This document shows, piece after piece, positions 51,968 through 60,120 of a stretch of DNA of 64,000 bases. Within the stretch, counting starts at the first letter, position 1. Every line of letters begins with the position of its first letter. Under the pieces are notes generated by a model. The model had not been told where the DNA came from and made no database searches. It saw only the letters and a list, made by a program, of their open reading frames with translations. The stretch comes from an uncultured Elusimicrobiales bacterium (lineage in GTDB: Bacteria; Elusimicrobiota; Elusimicrobia; Elusimicrobiales; Elusimicrobiaceae), in assembly GCA_944324645.1 (NCBI GenBank), contig CALUXB010000001.1, forward strand, positions 310,001-374,000, read 5' to 3'. Position numbers and translations under genes: made by a program.

Positions 51968-52132
51968 TTAACGGGCAGTTAAAGCGTTAGAAATACGTTC
52001 CACGGAAATAGAGTTGCGGCAAGGGCGCTGGTCGCTATATACGTGCAGCGCTTCTTCCTCTTGCATTACCACCACTTTCTTTCCACCGAGTGCCAACAAA
52101 AAACGAAGGGTGCCTGAAGCATTTTTCATCAT
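51968..52132 (-). CDS. Small uncharacterised protein (54 residues)
   Basis: ATG at 52132 (a second ATG follows at once) to TAA at 51970-51968 encodes 54 residues with a hydrophobic start (LRFLLALGG), a VVVMQEEEALHVYSD strand-like core, one Cys and a basic tail. GGAG is 6 bases before the first ATG, a good site. A TATAGT -10-like element lies further upstream on the minus strand. It is below usual length cut-offs. Its stop is about 50 bases before the HEAT gene ATG, in the same direction. The family is unknown. Confidence 0.6.
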   Translation of the reverse strand: MMKNASGTLRFLLALGGKKVVVMQEEEALHVYSDQRPCRNSISVERISNALTAR

Positions 52133-52390
52133 ATATTTCTCCAAAATCGTCTAATCTGCGTTCCTCTTTACTATACTTTAGCGGTTTGTGCGCGGGGAAA
52201 CAAGGGTCTTTGGACCCACAGGCGTCTGGGGCCCGCTTGTGGGACTGTTTCTTTGGGGTTTATATAAAATACCGACGGTAAATAGACCCGTATTTGGGTC
52301 GTAGGCCCGGAGAGTTTTGACAAGCGGCAAGAAGGTTTTGCACAACGCTCAAGGCTAAAAACACTTGTTCTTTTTTGTTACAATAACTTT
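52133..52390. other. Divergent promoter region
   Basis: This stretch holds TTGTGG (52237-52242), 18 bases, and TATATA (52261-52266), a possible + strand promoter. It also holds two short hairpins (GGGTC/GACCC near 52205-52216 and 52288-52303) and the TACAAT element of the next gene. On the minus strand it holds the -10-like element of the 54-residue gene. No gene is seen. Confidence 0.45.
52379..52390 (+). promoter_or_regulatory. -10 element giving a leaderless start
   Basis: TACAAT (52379-52384) lies exactly 6 bases before ATG 52391. There is no Shine-Dalgarno sequence and no clear -35. Confidence 0.5.
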
Positions 52391-53350
52391 ATGAAAAAAT
52401 TTTTTATATTACTGGCCTTGCTGTGCCCTTTGTTTGCCTGGTGTGATGAGCCCTTAATGATTATCCACCCCGGACGGGAAACCTTTGTAAATTTCCCCTC
52501 TGCTATTTTTTCTGAAAAAGCGGTAACGGTATTTTTGCCCGAGCCTGCTGTGCCGCTGCGGCAGAAGTATCCGGTTATTTATCTGTTGGGAGTAGGGCCT
52601 ACCGATGCCCAGGCGGCGCAACAGCGTATGGATTCTTCTGCGCATAAAGCTTTGTTGGTAGGAATTAATTTTGACGAACAAGAACTGTTAGATACAGAGC
52701 GGGTAAGCGCTTTTATTTCCCGTGAGTTGGTGCCTTATATTGATGCAAATTATCCGACGATAGATGAGCCTTCTGCCCGTGGGGTGGCGGCATTTGGTGC
52801 GGCGGGGGGAAAAGCGTTGGCGGCGCTGTTAGCTAAAAAGAATTTATTTACGCGTGCGGCCCTTTTAAATGGCGGAACGGCGCCTGTTTCTTTGGCTGGG
52901 GCAGACGCTGCGTTGCGCATTTTGCTGGCCGGAGAGCGGGAGCAGGTAATCGTTTGGCAGCAAACAGTAGAAGAAATGAATTTGGCCTATGGACCGGATT
53001 TTATTACCCAAATAGGCTCTTACGACAATATTTTAGAAGCGTTGGATATGGACTATTTGTGGGCCGATGCTAAAGAATTGACTGTGAAAAAAATCAAAGG
53101 CCAGGCGGAACCAAAAAGCCTTTCTTTGACGGCGGACGAAAAGGCAACGCTGGCTTTGACGGCTTGGTTGGCAAACGGACGCAGCTACGATTATGTGCCC
53201 CTTTCTTTGCGTTTAAGTCCACCGTATCTGAGCTGGAATGCCGCTTCCGGCCAGCTGGAGCCTATCTCCGGTGCGGCAGCGGGAAAGGTTAAAATAAGTG
53301 TTTCTGTGGATAAAGCGAGATTTCAAACCAAAATCAGGCTTAAAAAATAA
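52391..53350 (+). CDS. Exported esterase-like protein lacking the catalytic Ser
   Basis: This 319-residue protein has a signal peptide (cleavage after AWC or AWCD near residue 18) and an alpha/beta-hydrolase of the putative esterase (Esterase D/enterochelin esterase) type: KYPVIYLLGVG, a region about 100-125 with ISRELVPYIDANYP, then the nucleophile elbow. The elbow reads GAAGG (136-140), with Ala138 where GxSxG has the nucleophile Ser. The usual late His and Asp are also not obvious. It is probably a binding or structural protein rather than an esterase. The C-terminal 90 residues form beta strands. Confidence 0.8.
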   Translation: MKKFFILLALLCPLFAWCDEPLMIIHPGRETFVNFPSAIFSEKAVTVFLPEPAVPLRQKYPVIYLLGVGPTDAQAAQQRMDSSAHKALLVGINFDEQELLDTERVSAFISRELVPYIDANYPTIDEPSARGVAAFGAAGGKALAALLAKKNLFTRAALLNGGTAPVSLAGADAALRILLAGEREQVIVWQQTVEEMNLAYGPDFITQIGSYDNILEALDMDYLWADAKELTVKKIKGQAEPKSLSLTADEKATLALTAWLANGRSYDYVPLSLRLSPPYLSWNAASGQLEPISGAAAGKVKISVSVDKARFQTKIRLKK

Positions 53351-53772
53351 GCAAAAAAGCCATTTTTGGCATTTTTGAGATAAAATTTTTGGAACTTGTC
53401 AACAGTTTTTTTAAAAAACCTGTTTTGACAGTGTTAAAATAAAAAAATAGAATTCTCCGACGGTATTTCCGGGTAAAAATTTTATTTTTTCCTATACAGA
53501 GGGGCAGTTATCCACAGTTTTGGGCGGTTATCCACAGCTTTTTTCTATTTTTAGATAAACGGGGGGGAAAAATCCCTTTTTTTAAAACAGTTTGTAGAGT
53601 AAAGCGCTAGTTATCCACAAGTTATCCACACTCTGTGGATAACTGGGATAAAGTGGAAAATATTGTTTTTCTGTTAAATTTTTAAAGCGCTTTTGCTATA
53701 ATGGGAGTAATCTATTGTGCTGTGTAAGCGGCGTGTTTCTGCGCCCAAGGCCTCAAATTTAAGGAGGAAAGG
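53351..53772. other. AT-rich intergenic region with five DnaA boxes (candidate oriC)
   Basis: Five perfect DnaA boxes are present: TTATCCACA at 53508-53516, 53528-53536, 53611-53619 and 53622-53630, and the reverse TGTGGATAA at 53634-53642. An AT-rich stretch (about 53370-53500), a plausible unwinding element, lies to the left and contains an inverted repeat TGTCAACAG/CTGTTTTGACA. AAAGCGCT occurs twice, at 53601 and 53684. The perfect nonamers within 135 bases strongly suggest DnaA-dependent function. dnaA, dnaN and gyrB are not adjacent, so the oriC call is inference. Confidence 0.65.
53694..53702 (+). promoter_or_regulatory. Extended -10 promoter of the Pal-like lipoprotein gene
   Basis: TGCTATAAT (53694-53702) is an extended -10 with a weak -35 (TTAAAT, 53674-53679). 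The predicted start near 53709 leaves about 64 bases of leader with AAGGAGG before ATG 53773. It lies beside the DnaA boxes. Confidence 0.65.
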
Positions 53773-54315
53773 ATGAAAATTTGCAAGATATTTTCGGTGT
53801 GTGTGGCGGCGATGGCGCTGGCGGCTTGTGCTGCCAACCAGCCTGCCGAAGTAGAAGAGGCAGATATTCCGCGTTTGCCGGAGCGTGATCCCATTATCCA
53901 GATAGAAGCCGATAAAAATGCCAAGCTGTTGGCACAGACGGAAGCGGAGATGGCTGAAAGTATGAAACTGCCTGATATTACGTATAAATTTGATTCTATC
54001 CGTCCGCCTGATTATTCCTATGAATTTTTAGATAAATTGGCCAATGTATTAAATGCTCATCCAAGTATGAAGTTGATTATTGAGGGCAACACAGATATTG
54101 TGGGGGATAAAGACTATAACTATTGGTTGGGGGCGTCGCGTGCTTCGGCAATGAAGGCTTACTTGGTCAGCCGCGGCGTGCTGGCAGACCGTATACGCAT
54201 TCATTCGTATGGTTCAGACCGGCCGCTGACATTAGACACCAGCAAAGAGGGCCGTTTGACCAACCGCCGGGTGCATTTTGTGCTGACGCGCCGGGAGTGG
54301 AACTCCGTATATTAA
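53773..54315 (+). CDS. OmpA/Pal-like lipoprotein
   Basis: This 180-residue protein has a lipoprotein signal with lipobox LAAC (cleavage before Cys19), a short linker and a C-terminal OmpA peptidoglycan-binding domain (about 70-175; LIIEGNTDIVGDKDYNYWLG and SRASAMKAYLVSRGV, and RLTNRRVHFVL). It should tether the outer membrane to peptidoglycan. No tolB or tolA is adjacent. A terminator follows 33 bases after the stop, so it is monocistronic. Confidence 0.92.
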   Translation: MKICKIFSVCVAAMALAACAANQPAEVEEADIPRLPERDPIIQIEADKNAKLLAQTEAEMAESMKLPDITYKFDSIRPPDYSYEFLDKLANVLNAHPSMKLIIEGNTDIVGDKDYNYWLGASRASAMKAYLVSRGVLADRIRIHSYGSDRPLTLDTSKEGRLTNRRVHFVLTRREWNSVY

Positions 54316-54348
54316 TCATACCTAAAATAGGATTTGTCTAATACAAAA

Positions 54349-54370
54349 CCCCGCAGAAAGCGGGGTTTTT
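54349..54370 (+). terminator. Terminator after the Pal-like gene
   Basis: CCCCGC (54349-54354) pairs with GCGGGG (54360-54365) around AGAAA, with four A before and five T after; it could work in both directions. Confidence 0.9.
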
Positions 54371-54715
54371 ATTATTAGAAACTAAACGAAAGGCAAAGCG
54401 CGCGGGTGATGCGGTTGGAAAACCTTATATGGAAACGACTATTATACAGCATATGCCAATGCGTTGCTAATACCGCAAGAGCTGTTATGGGCGGTGCAAG
54501 AGGGAATGCTTAAATATTCGGTTTGTCAGCAGAGGCGGGCACGAAATAGGGTGCGGTGTAAAAAAATCCACTCTGCAGTCAGAGGGCTGGACTTATTTTT
54601 GTGTGTGGTCCGGTTTTTGTACCAAATAACCAATTTCTCCCAGAAAAACAGCATTAAAAGTAGAAGGCTCGTGCGGCTTGCTCTCTCTAAAGCATACCAA
54701 GAAAAAGGGACGGAA
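54371..54715. other. Gap without a convincing gene
   Basis: These 345 bases between a terminator and the end of a minus-strand gene show only a 96-codon + strand frame with no family features, no ribosome site and an overlap into the next gene. I see no RNA gene. Confidence 0.4.
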
Positions 54716-55594
54716 TTAATAAGCAGCCTTTATTTTGCGTGCAGTTCCGTCTAGGGGGCTGACGGTTTGGGCGGTTAAGTCCACCTTCCACGTGCCGCAG
54801 CTAAGAGAGCGGTTTTTTAAGTTGTTTGCATTGGTTCCCGTCTGCACACCTGCCCGGCAAGAAACGTAAAAGACAAAATCACCCACTGGGCGGGCCGTAT
54901 AAAAACGCTCACTTACAAAGAAGAGATATCCTTTTTGTTGGTATGTTTTGTTGAGCTGATAAAAATAGCGGTCAATACGGGTGCCTTCTTGGCGCTGTAC
55001 CAGGTTTTGGGCTCGTTCTTGGACGGCCGGGTCATCATAGGCCCGCGCCGCTTCTTTTTCTGCAGCGGCGGTGCGTTCATCGGTTAAACGGGCGTTGCGG
55101 CGCACTTGCAGCAGGCGGGCGCTATTTTCTATTTGGGCCAGACGGACAGGGTCTTCCACAATCTCTTGTTTTAATTTGACCGTACCATTGGAACGAATAG
55201 CCCCGCGAGGAGATACCTGTACGCCGGTAGTGTTGATTAAAGAAGAATGAGATACCTTCAGCGTAATTTTTCCGGGGGTATAACGGGTGGCGCGTCCATA
55301 GTATTTTAAATCCCGTTCAAAGTTTTTATTAAAATCCAGCGTTACTTCTTCTTTGTCACTTCTCCAGCAGCAGCTGTCTATGCAACTGTCGTGCAAATCC
55401 AACGCGGCCTGCGCCTCGGCAGGGACAATATTCAGACGAAATTGGTAACAGGAATCAAATTGTTTTCCATCAAAATCAGTCTTCTTGGCAGGGATATCCA
55501 GCCAAGATTTGGTGGTAGCAATACCGGAGTTATTTAACGGGGTGTAACAACCAGCTGCAGCGCACAACATTGCCAAAAAGAGAAATTTTTTCAT
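54716..55594 (-). CDS. Exported lipoprotein-like protein of unknown function
   Basis: This 292-residue protein has a lipoprotein signal MKKFLFLAMLCAAAGC (Cys16 or nearby). The mature chain has a Cys cluster (CIDSCCW, near residue 75), beta strands, a charged helical stretch (about 170-220; RLAQIENSARLLQVRRNARL) and a further beta region. I do not recognise the family. ATG 55594 is chosen because the signal starts there and TATAAT lies 6 bases upstream (leaderless). A longer frame to 55759 would cross the promoter of the divergent mechanosensitive-channel gene. Confidence 0.72.
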   Translation of the reverse strand: MKKFLFLAMLCAAAGCYTPLNNSGIATTKSWLDIPAKKTDFDGKQFDSCYQFRLNIVPAEAQAALDLHDSCIDSCCWRSDKEEVTLDFNKNFERDLKYYGRATRYTPGKITLKVSHSSLINTTGVQVSPRGAIRSNGTVKLKQEIVEDPVRLAQIENSARLLQVRRNARLTDERTAAAEKEAARAYDDPAVQERAQNLVQRQEGTRIDRYFYQLNKTYQQKGYLFFVSERFYTARPVGDFVFYVSCRAGVQTGTNANNLKNRSLSCGTWKVDLTAQTVSPLDGTARKIKAAY

Positions 55595-55606
55595 ACACTT
55601 ATTATA
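55595..55606 (-). promoter_or_regulatory. -10 element giving a leaderless start
   Basis: TATAAT (55606-55601 on the minus strand) is followed by six bases and then ATG 55594, with no ribosome site. Confidence 0.6.
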
Positions 55607-55649
55607 ATAACTTTTCCCGCGCAAAACACGGGGCTTTGGAGGGAAGAAT

Positions 55650-56924
55650 ATGTTGGCGGAATTATTAGAAAAAGCAATGGCTTCTCTTACGTTTCTTTCA
55701 GATAAAATCCGTACATTGGCGGCCGAATTTTTCAGCCTGTTATTTTTTGCATTGGCCATCTATTTGTGTGCCAAAATAGTGAAGTGGCTGGTGCATTTGT
55801 TGCTGGGCAGCTCTTTTATGGAGAAAAAATTTCCCCGTATGTCTAAGGCGTTAAAACACGCCCGCTTGTTAGGAGCAGTGGGCTATATGGCTTCGGCTGT
55901 GGCGGCCATACATTTATATCCTGTTTTTGTACCCGGCGAAGGAGCTTTGCTAGCCACTTTGGTTTCCCGTGCGGTAGGGATGTATGTAGTTATTTGTTTT
56001 ATGTTTTTGTTTGTATCTGCTTTGGACGTGTTGGATTATTTATACGGGCGCAATCCCAATGTGCCGCTGCGCGGCGTATTCCAAGCCGGCAAAATTGTGG
56101 TGTATTTGTTAGCGGCGTTGGTAATTGTTTCCATCTTAATCAGCAAAAATCCGATGTATGTGATAACCGGTTTATCTGCTGCGGCTGCTGTATTTATGTT
56201 GATATTTAAAGACCCTATTTTGGGTTTTGCCGCCGGGATACAACTGGCCAGTAACCGTTTGTTGAAAATAGGGGACTGGATTACGATGGCCTCCCACGGG
56301 GCAGACGGAACTGTTATTGATATTACGCTGACCACGGTGCGGGTGCAAAATTTTGACAATACCATTATCAATGTACCGGCGTATGATTTGGTTTCGCAGC
56401 CGTTTCAGAATTGGAGCGGTATGGTGCAGAGCGGCGCGCGGCGTATTAAACGTGCGATTAATATAGATGTGGAAACAATTAAATTCTTAGATCGCCCCCT
56501 GTTGGAGCGTTTGCTTAAAATCCAGCTGATATCCAATTATTTGCAACAAAAATTGACGGAAGTGAGCACTTTTAATGAAAAGTATGGGGATAAAGAGAGC
56601 ATTTTAAATGGGCGCCATTTAACCAATGTAGGTACTTTCCGGGCCTATGCTTTAGCCTATTTGAAGAGTCTGCCCACTATAGACCACAGCCAAACTTGTA
56701 TGGTGCGCCAGTTGGATCCGACCACGGCGGGGCTTCCGCTGGAAATTTATTGTTTTACCGCCACGACGGAATGGGGAACATATGAAAATATACAATCCGA
56801 CGTTTTTGACCATTTATATTCCGTTATGCCGGAGTTTGACCTCTATCCGTTCCAACAGCCGGCCGGCCGCAACGTAACACAGGCGGCGGCGGAATTTGCA
56901 CAAGGGGGGCAACGCTGGCCTTAA
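55650..56924 (+). CDS. MscS-family mechanosensitive channel (YbdG-like)
   Basis: This 424-residue inner-membrane channel has about five membrane segments in the first 195 residues. The last is the pore helix with Ala/Gly packing (TGLSAAAAVFMLIFKDPILGFAAGI). The beta domain follows (GDWITMASHGADGTVIDITL, VRVQNFDNTIINVPAY), then a C-terminal part matching YbdG-type proteins (LNGRHLTNVGTFRAYALAYL and GLPLEIYCFTATTEW). It would release solutes on hypo-osmotic shock. GGAGG lies before the ATG. It diverges from the lipoprotein gene with 55 bases between. Confidence 0.92.
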   Translation: MLAELLEKAMASLTFLSDKIRTLAAEFFSLLFFALAIYLCAKIVKWLVHLLLGSSFMEKKFPRMSKALKHARLLGAVGYMASAVAAIHLYPVFVPGEGALLATLVSRAVGMYVVICFMFLFVSALDVLDYLYGRNPNVPLRGVFQAGKIVVYLLAALVIVSILISKNPMYVITGLSAAAAVFMLIFKDPILGFAAGIQLASNRLLKIGDWITMASHGADGTVIDITLTTVRVQNFDNTIINVPAYDLVSQPFQNWSGMVQSGARRIKRAINIDVETIKFLDRPLLERLLKIQLISNYLQQKLTEVSTFNEKYGDKESILNGRHLTNVGTFRAYALAYLKSLPTIDHSQTCMVRQLDPTTAGLPLEIYCFTATTEWGTYENIQSDVFDHLYSVMPEFDLYPFQQPAGRNVTQAAAEFAQGGQRWP

Positions 56925-56947
56925 GGAAAAAACTTCTTTATTTTTGT

Positions 56948-56978
56948 AAAACCCTCTGGCATTACTTGGGGGTTTTAT
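56948..56978 (+). terminator. Terminator after the channel gene
   Basis: AAAACCC (56948-56954) pairs with GGGTTTT (56970-56976), followed by ATTATTTT. The loop is long (about 15 bases), so strength is moderate. Confidence 0.6.
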
Positions 56979-57061
56979 TATTTTAGTTGCTGGGAGCGTT
57001 TATCCGAAGCAGATCGGTTGAAGTAGAGTATAGCCCGCAGTGCTTTGTCTGCGCTTTTTTA

Positions 57062-57092
57062 TAAAACCCCACCGGAAAGGGCGGGGTTTTAT
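57062..57092 (-). terminator. Terminator of the symporter gene
   Basis: On the minus strand CCCCGCC and GGTGGGG (one G-U pair) form a 7-bp stem, followed by TTTTATAAAAAA, just past the stop of the AGCS gene. Confidence 0.8.
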
Positions 57093-57094
57093 GT

Positions 57095-58495
57095 TTAATG
57101 GAAAAGTTTGTCTAAATTGCGTTTGGTCTCTGTTTTCAGTTTATGCCGCAGGCGCCACAGCATATAAATGTTGGGCAGGGTCATCAGCGTCATCATCAGC
57201 ACGGTAAGCCCCCACATAAAGCGGGTGCTTAACCCTACTTCAAACGCATCGGGGGAAATCGTCCAGCCTAAGGAAAAGGCCGTGCCTAAGCCTCCTCCTA
57301 AGGCGCAGGTAAGCACATACAGAATGCGCCACGGCTTGGCCCAGCGGCCGCCAATTAAGAACTGCAAAGCTTTTTCCCCGTAATAGGACCAGCCGATAAT
57401 AGTGGTAAAAGAAAAGATAATCAGCGAAAACGTCAAAATAGGCGTGCCAATATACGGCACGGTTTTAAAGGCGCTGTTGCAAAGGTTAGCGGCATACACA
57501 TCCGGATTTTGCCAATCCCCGGCCAGTACCACAACTAAGCCGGAAAGCACACAAATAAATACGGTCCAAAAGACAGACGTGGCCGAAATAATGCCCATCC
57601 GCGCCGCACCGCTGGTTTTGCCGGCAGAAGCCGCTATGGCGGCGCTGCCTAAACCCGCTTCGGTGCACATCACGCTGCGCGATACCCCAATGCCCATAGC
57701 GTTAATCGCAGAAGTAAATAAAGCATATACCGCTGTGCCTGCGGCTCCGCCTAAAGCGGCTTTGCCGGTAAAAGCACCGGATAAAATAGACCATATTGCC
57801 GCGGGAACATCAGAAAAATTCATTATTACCACAATAACGGCGATCAGCAAATAGACTCCGCCCATCACCGGCACCAGCCATTCGGAATAAGCGGCAATGC
57901 GTTTTACGCCGCCTACGGTTACAACCGCTGTAAAAATGGCCACCAAAAAACCAATAATCCAAGGATTTAAACTGTATCCTTCCCGCAATACATCTGCAAT
58001 GGAGTTGGCCTGCAGCAGAGCTCCTGCGGCTAATGCCATACAAATCGTGCCGCCGGCAAATAAAACAGCCAACCATTTCATTTTCAGCACGCGCGTCATT
58101 ACATACATCGGCCCGCCCACATATTCGCCCGCGCGCTGAACGCGGTATTTGACGGCGGCAGTACATTCGCAGTATTTGACGGCAAAGTTGCATATTCCTG
58201 CCACCACCATCCAAAAAATGGCACCAGGCCCGCCTTCTGCCACGGCGGTAGTGACCCCTAAAATGCTGCCAGTGCCTACAGTAGCGCCCACCATTACCGC
58301 CAAAGAACCAAAACTGCTGACGGTGCCGGCCCCTTCGTCTTTACGCACGGAAAGGGCAATAGCTTTAAATGTATATTTTTGGATAAAGCCCAAACGGAAG
58401 GTAAAATAAAGTCCCAAACCAAAAATTAACAAAATCATCGGCGGTCCCCAAATAAATCCATTGAGGACGTTTATATAGTGAAGCAACGTTTCCAT
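57095..58495 (-). CDS. Sodium:alanine/glycine symporter (AGCS family)
   Basis: This 466-residue transporter has about 10-11 membrane segments and AGCS signatures: GSLAVMVGATVGTGSILGVT, GGPGAIFWMV, KYCECTAAVKYR and GIGVSRSVMCTEAGLGSAAI. It takes up small amino acids with Na+. GGAG precedes the ATG by 5 bases. The minus-strand -10 is probably TAAAAT near 58540. It diverges from the lipoprotein-nadA unit. Confidence 0.93.
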   Translation of the reverse strand: METLLHYINVLNGFIWGPPMILLIFGLGLYFTFRLGFIQKYTFKAIALSVRKDEGAGTVSSFGSLAVMVGATVGTGSILGVTTAVAEGGPGAIFWMVVAGICNFAVKYCECTAAVKYRVQRAGEYVGGPMYVMTRVLKMKWLAVLFAGGTICMALAAGALLQANSIADVLREGYSLNPWIIGFLVAIFTAVVTVGGVKRIAAYSEWLVPVMGGVYLLIAVIVVIMNFSDVPAAIWSILSGAFTGKAALGGAAGTAVYALFTSAINAMGIGVSRSVMCTEAGLGSAAIAASAGKTSGAARMGIISATSVFWTVFICVLSGLVVVLAGDWQNPDVYAANLCNSAFKTVPYIGTPILTFSLIIFSFTTIIGWSYYGEKALQFLIGGRWAKPWRILYVLTCALGGGLGTAFSLGWTISPDAFEVGLSTRFMWGLTVLMMTLMTLPNIYMLWRLRHKLKTETKRNLDKLFH

Positions 58496-58574
58496 AATAA
58501 CTCCGGTTGGTTGAATTGGAAAGGGTATGGTGTTTATTTTAGCAAAAAAAACAGCTTTTGCGTCTGATAATACT

Positions 58575-58610
58575 TGCCAGGGTACAGAAAAAATATTTAA
58601 AATACTGGCA
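58575..58610. promoter_or_regulatory. Operator-like inverted repeat between divergent genes
   Basis: TGCCAG (58575-58580) and CTGGCA (58605-58610) form a perfect 6-bp inverted repeat spaced by 24 AT-rich bases. It flanks the -35/-10 region of the + strand unit (TATAAT at 58621-58626). It could bind a dimeric regulator of the nad genes, the symporter, or both. Confidence 0.45.
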
Positions 58611-58675
58611 GACGGAAGGATATAATTTATACAATAATATCAGACCGCTATGCTGTACACAAAGGAGACGGGTTT

Positions 58676-59071
58676 ATGAAAAAACTTTTTTTGTTTGCTG
58701 CGCTCGGGGTATTGGCCGCCGGTTGCGCTTCGGCTGATAAAACGCAGCCTGCCCAGCAGGAAGGCTTAACCGATCAATATGCCAAATACCAGATTGTGGA
58801 CCAAGAGTTTGACAACCTGGTGGTCCCTAATGACGGCTATGACCGCGTGGCCCCGTATGAAGAACAAGTAAGCGGTTCTTCGTACATTCAAAGCACAACC
58901 CGCAAAACGGCTGCCAAGCCTGCCCGCAGTATGACGGTGCAGAAAACCGTAGTGGACGGTGAAGGCAACCCAATGCCTGCCGATGCCGCCGCCCCGATTA
59001 CAGACCAAGAAGCCCTGCCGGACGAGTCTGAGGCGGAAATGGCTGCTGTTGAACAGGATATTATTTACTAA
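58676..59071 (+). CDS. Small lipoprotein of unknown function
   Basis: This 131-residue protein has a lipoprotein signal (LAAGC, Cys17) and then an acidic, probably disordered chain with many Gln, Ala and Glu and a motif RKTAAKPARSMTVQK. No family is recognised. AAAGGAG lies 9 bases before the ATG. The nadA ATG follows its stop by 2 bases, so the two genes appear coupled, an odd pairing. Confidence 0.75.
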   Translation: MKKLFLFAALGVLAAGCASADKTQPAQQEGLTDQYAKYQIVDQEFDNLVVPNDGYDRVAPYEEQVSGSSYIQSTTRKTAAKPARSMTVQKTVVDGEGNPMPADAAAPITDQEALPDESEAEMAAVEQDIIY

Positions 59072-59073
59072 TT

Positions 59074-60120
59074 ATGCACCTAGCCGGCGTTGCACAACAA
59101 GCTCTTTTGGACCAAGAAGCCCATAGACTCTATGGGCTTCTCGGTTCCGTGTCGCGCCAAGACGGAACTAAATGGACGGCAGAGCAATGCTGGCAAGCAG
59201 CCCCTCTTGTGCTGCGCATCAACCAATTAAAAAAAGAAAAAAATGCCGTTATTTTGGCTCACTCTTATACTACTCCGGATTTAGTGTATGGCGTGGCGGA
59301 TTTTAGCGGCGACTCTTATGCCCTAAGCCGCAAAGCGGCTGAAACTTCGGCCGATACGATTATTTTTGCCGGAGTATGGTTTATGGCAGAAACGGCAAAA
59401 ATTTTGAATCCTTCCAAACGCGTCATCATCCCAGCCGGCCGGGCCGGCTGTACGCTGGCGGATGCCATTACGCAAGAAGAGGTGTGTGCCTTAAAAGCTG
59501 GCCATCCGGGAGTGCCGGTGCTATGTTACGTCAACAGCACGGCTGATGTAAAGGCCGTGAGTGATATATGTGTTACCTCCGGCAATGTGTTTGATATTGC
59601 GGCCAAGCTGCCGCAGAAAGAATTGATTTTTGTGCCGGACCTGCTGATGGCGCGCAACTTGGAAATTGAGCTGCAACGGCGTGGCACACCTAAAAAAGTG
59701 ATTGCCGCCGGCGGCTCTTGCTGTGTGCACGACAAATATAAGCCCGAAAACGTAGCTGCCTTGCGCCGGCAATACCCGGGGATTAAAGTGTTGGTCCATC
59801 CGGAATGCCACCCGGAAGTGTGCGCGGCGGCCGATTACGTGGGCAGTACGCAAGGTATGACGGAGTATGTGGCAAAATCGGACGGAAAACTTTTTGGCCT
59901 TTTAACCGAGCAAGGGCTGGTGAACCGCTTGGAAGCGGAATATAAAGATAAGAAATTTGTAGGTCCGTTTGGTATCTGTTCGTATATGAAATTAAACACG
60001 CTGACTAATACAATGAAGGCTTTGTTAAATCCGAGCCCGGACCAAGTGGTAGAGTTGGCACCGGACGTGATAGAACGCGCCCGTAAATCTTTAGAGAATA
60101 TGTTTGAGATGAGCCGATGA
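59074..60120 (+). CDS. nadA: Quinolinate synthase
   Basis: This 348-residue 4Fe-4S enzyme condenses iminoaspartate with dihydroxyacetone phosphate to quinolinate in de novo NAD synthesis. The three cluster Cys are C126 (RAGCTLADA), C245 (HPECHPEV) and C302 (GICSYMK). The first 55 residues precede the usual start of the fold (ILAHSYTTPDL) and their coding DNA forms two strong hairpins. No Shine-Dalgarno sequence is seen before ATG 59074, so expression may depend on coupling to the lipoprotein gene, or the true start may lie further in. nadB is not in the window. It overlaps nadC by four bases. Confidence 0.94.
   Translation: MHLAGVAQQALLDQEAHRLYGLLGSVSRQDGTKWTAEQCWQAAPLVLRINQLKKEKNAVILAHSYTTPDLVYGVADFSGDSYALSRKAAETSADTIIFAGVWFMAETAKILNPSKRVIIPAGRAGCTLADAITQEEVCALKAGHPGVPVLCYVNSTADVKAVSDICVTSGNVFDIAAKLPQKELIFVPDLLMARNLEIELQRRGTPKKVIAAGGSCCVHDKYKPENVAALRRQYPGIKVLVHPECHPEVCAAADYVGSTQGMTEYVAKSDGKLFGLLTEQGLVNRLEAEYKDKKFVGPFGICSYMKLNTLTNTMKALLNPSPDQVVELAPDVIERARKSLENMFEMSR
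59115..59168 (+). other. Two consecutive hairpins in the 5' coding region of nadA
   Basis: AGAAGCCCATAG (59115-59126) pairs perfectly over 12 bp with CTATGGGCTTCT (59130-59141) around a 3-base loop. GTTCCG (59144-59149) then pairs with CGGAAC (59163-59168). Such dense structure within codons 14-32 is unusual and may regulate translation or transcription. Confidence 0.6.

Noticed and set aside
54464..54754. 96-codon frame on the + strand
   Set aside because: No ribosome site, random-looking composition, and it runs into the convergent lipoprotein gene.
59074..59200. NAD+ riboswitch at nadA
   Set aside because: A few bases resemble CAACAA but I cannot align the known consensus with confidence, and the segment is in frame with nadA.
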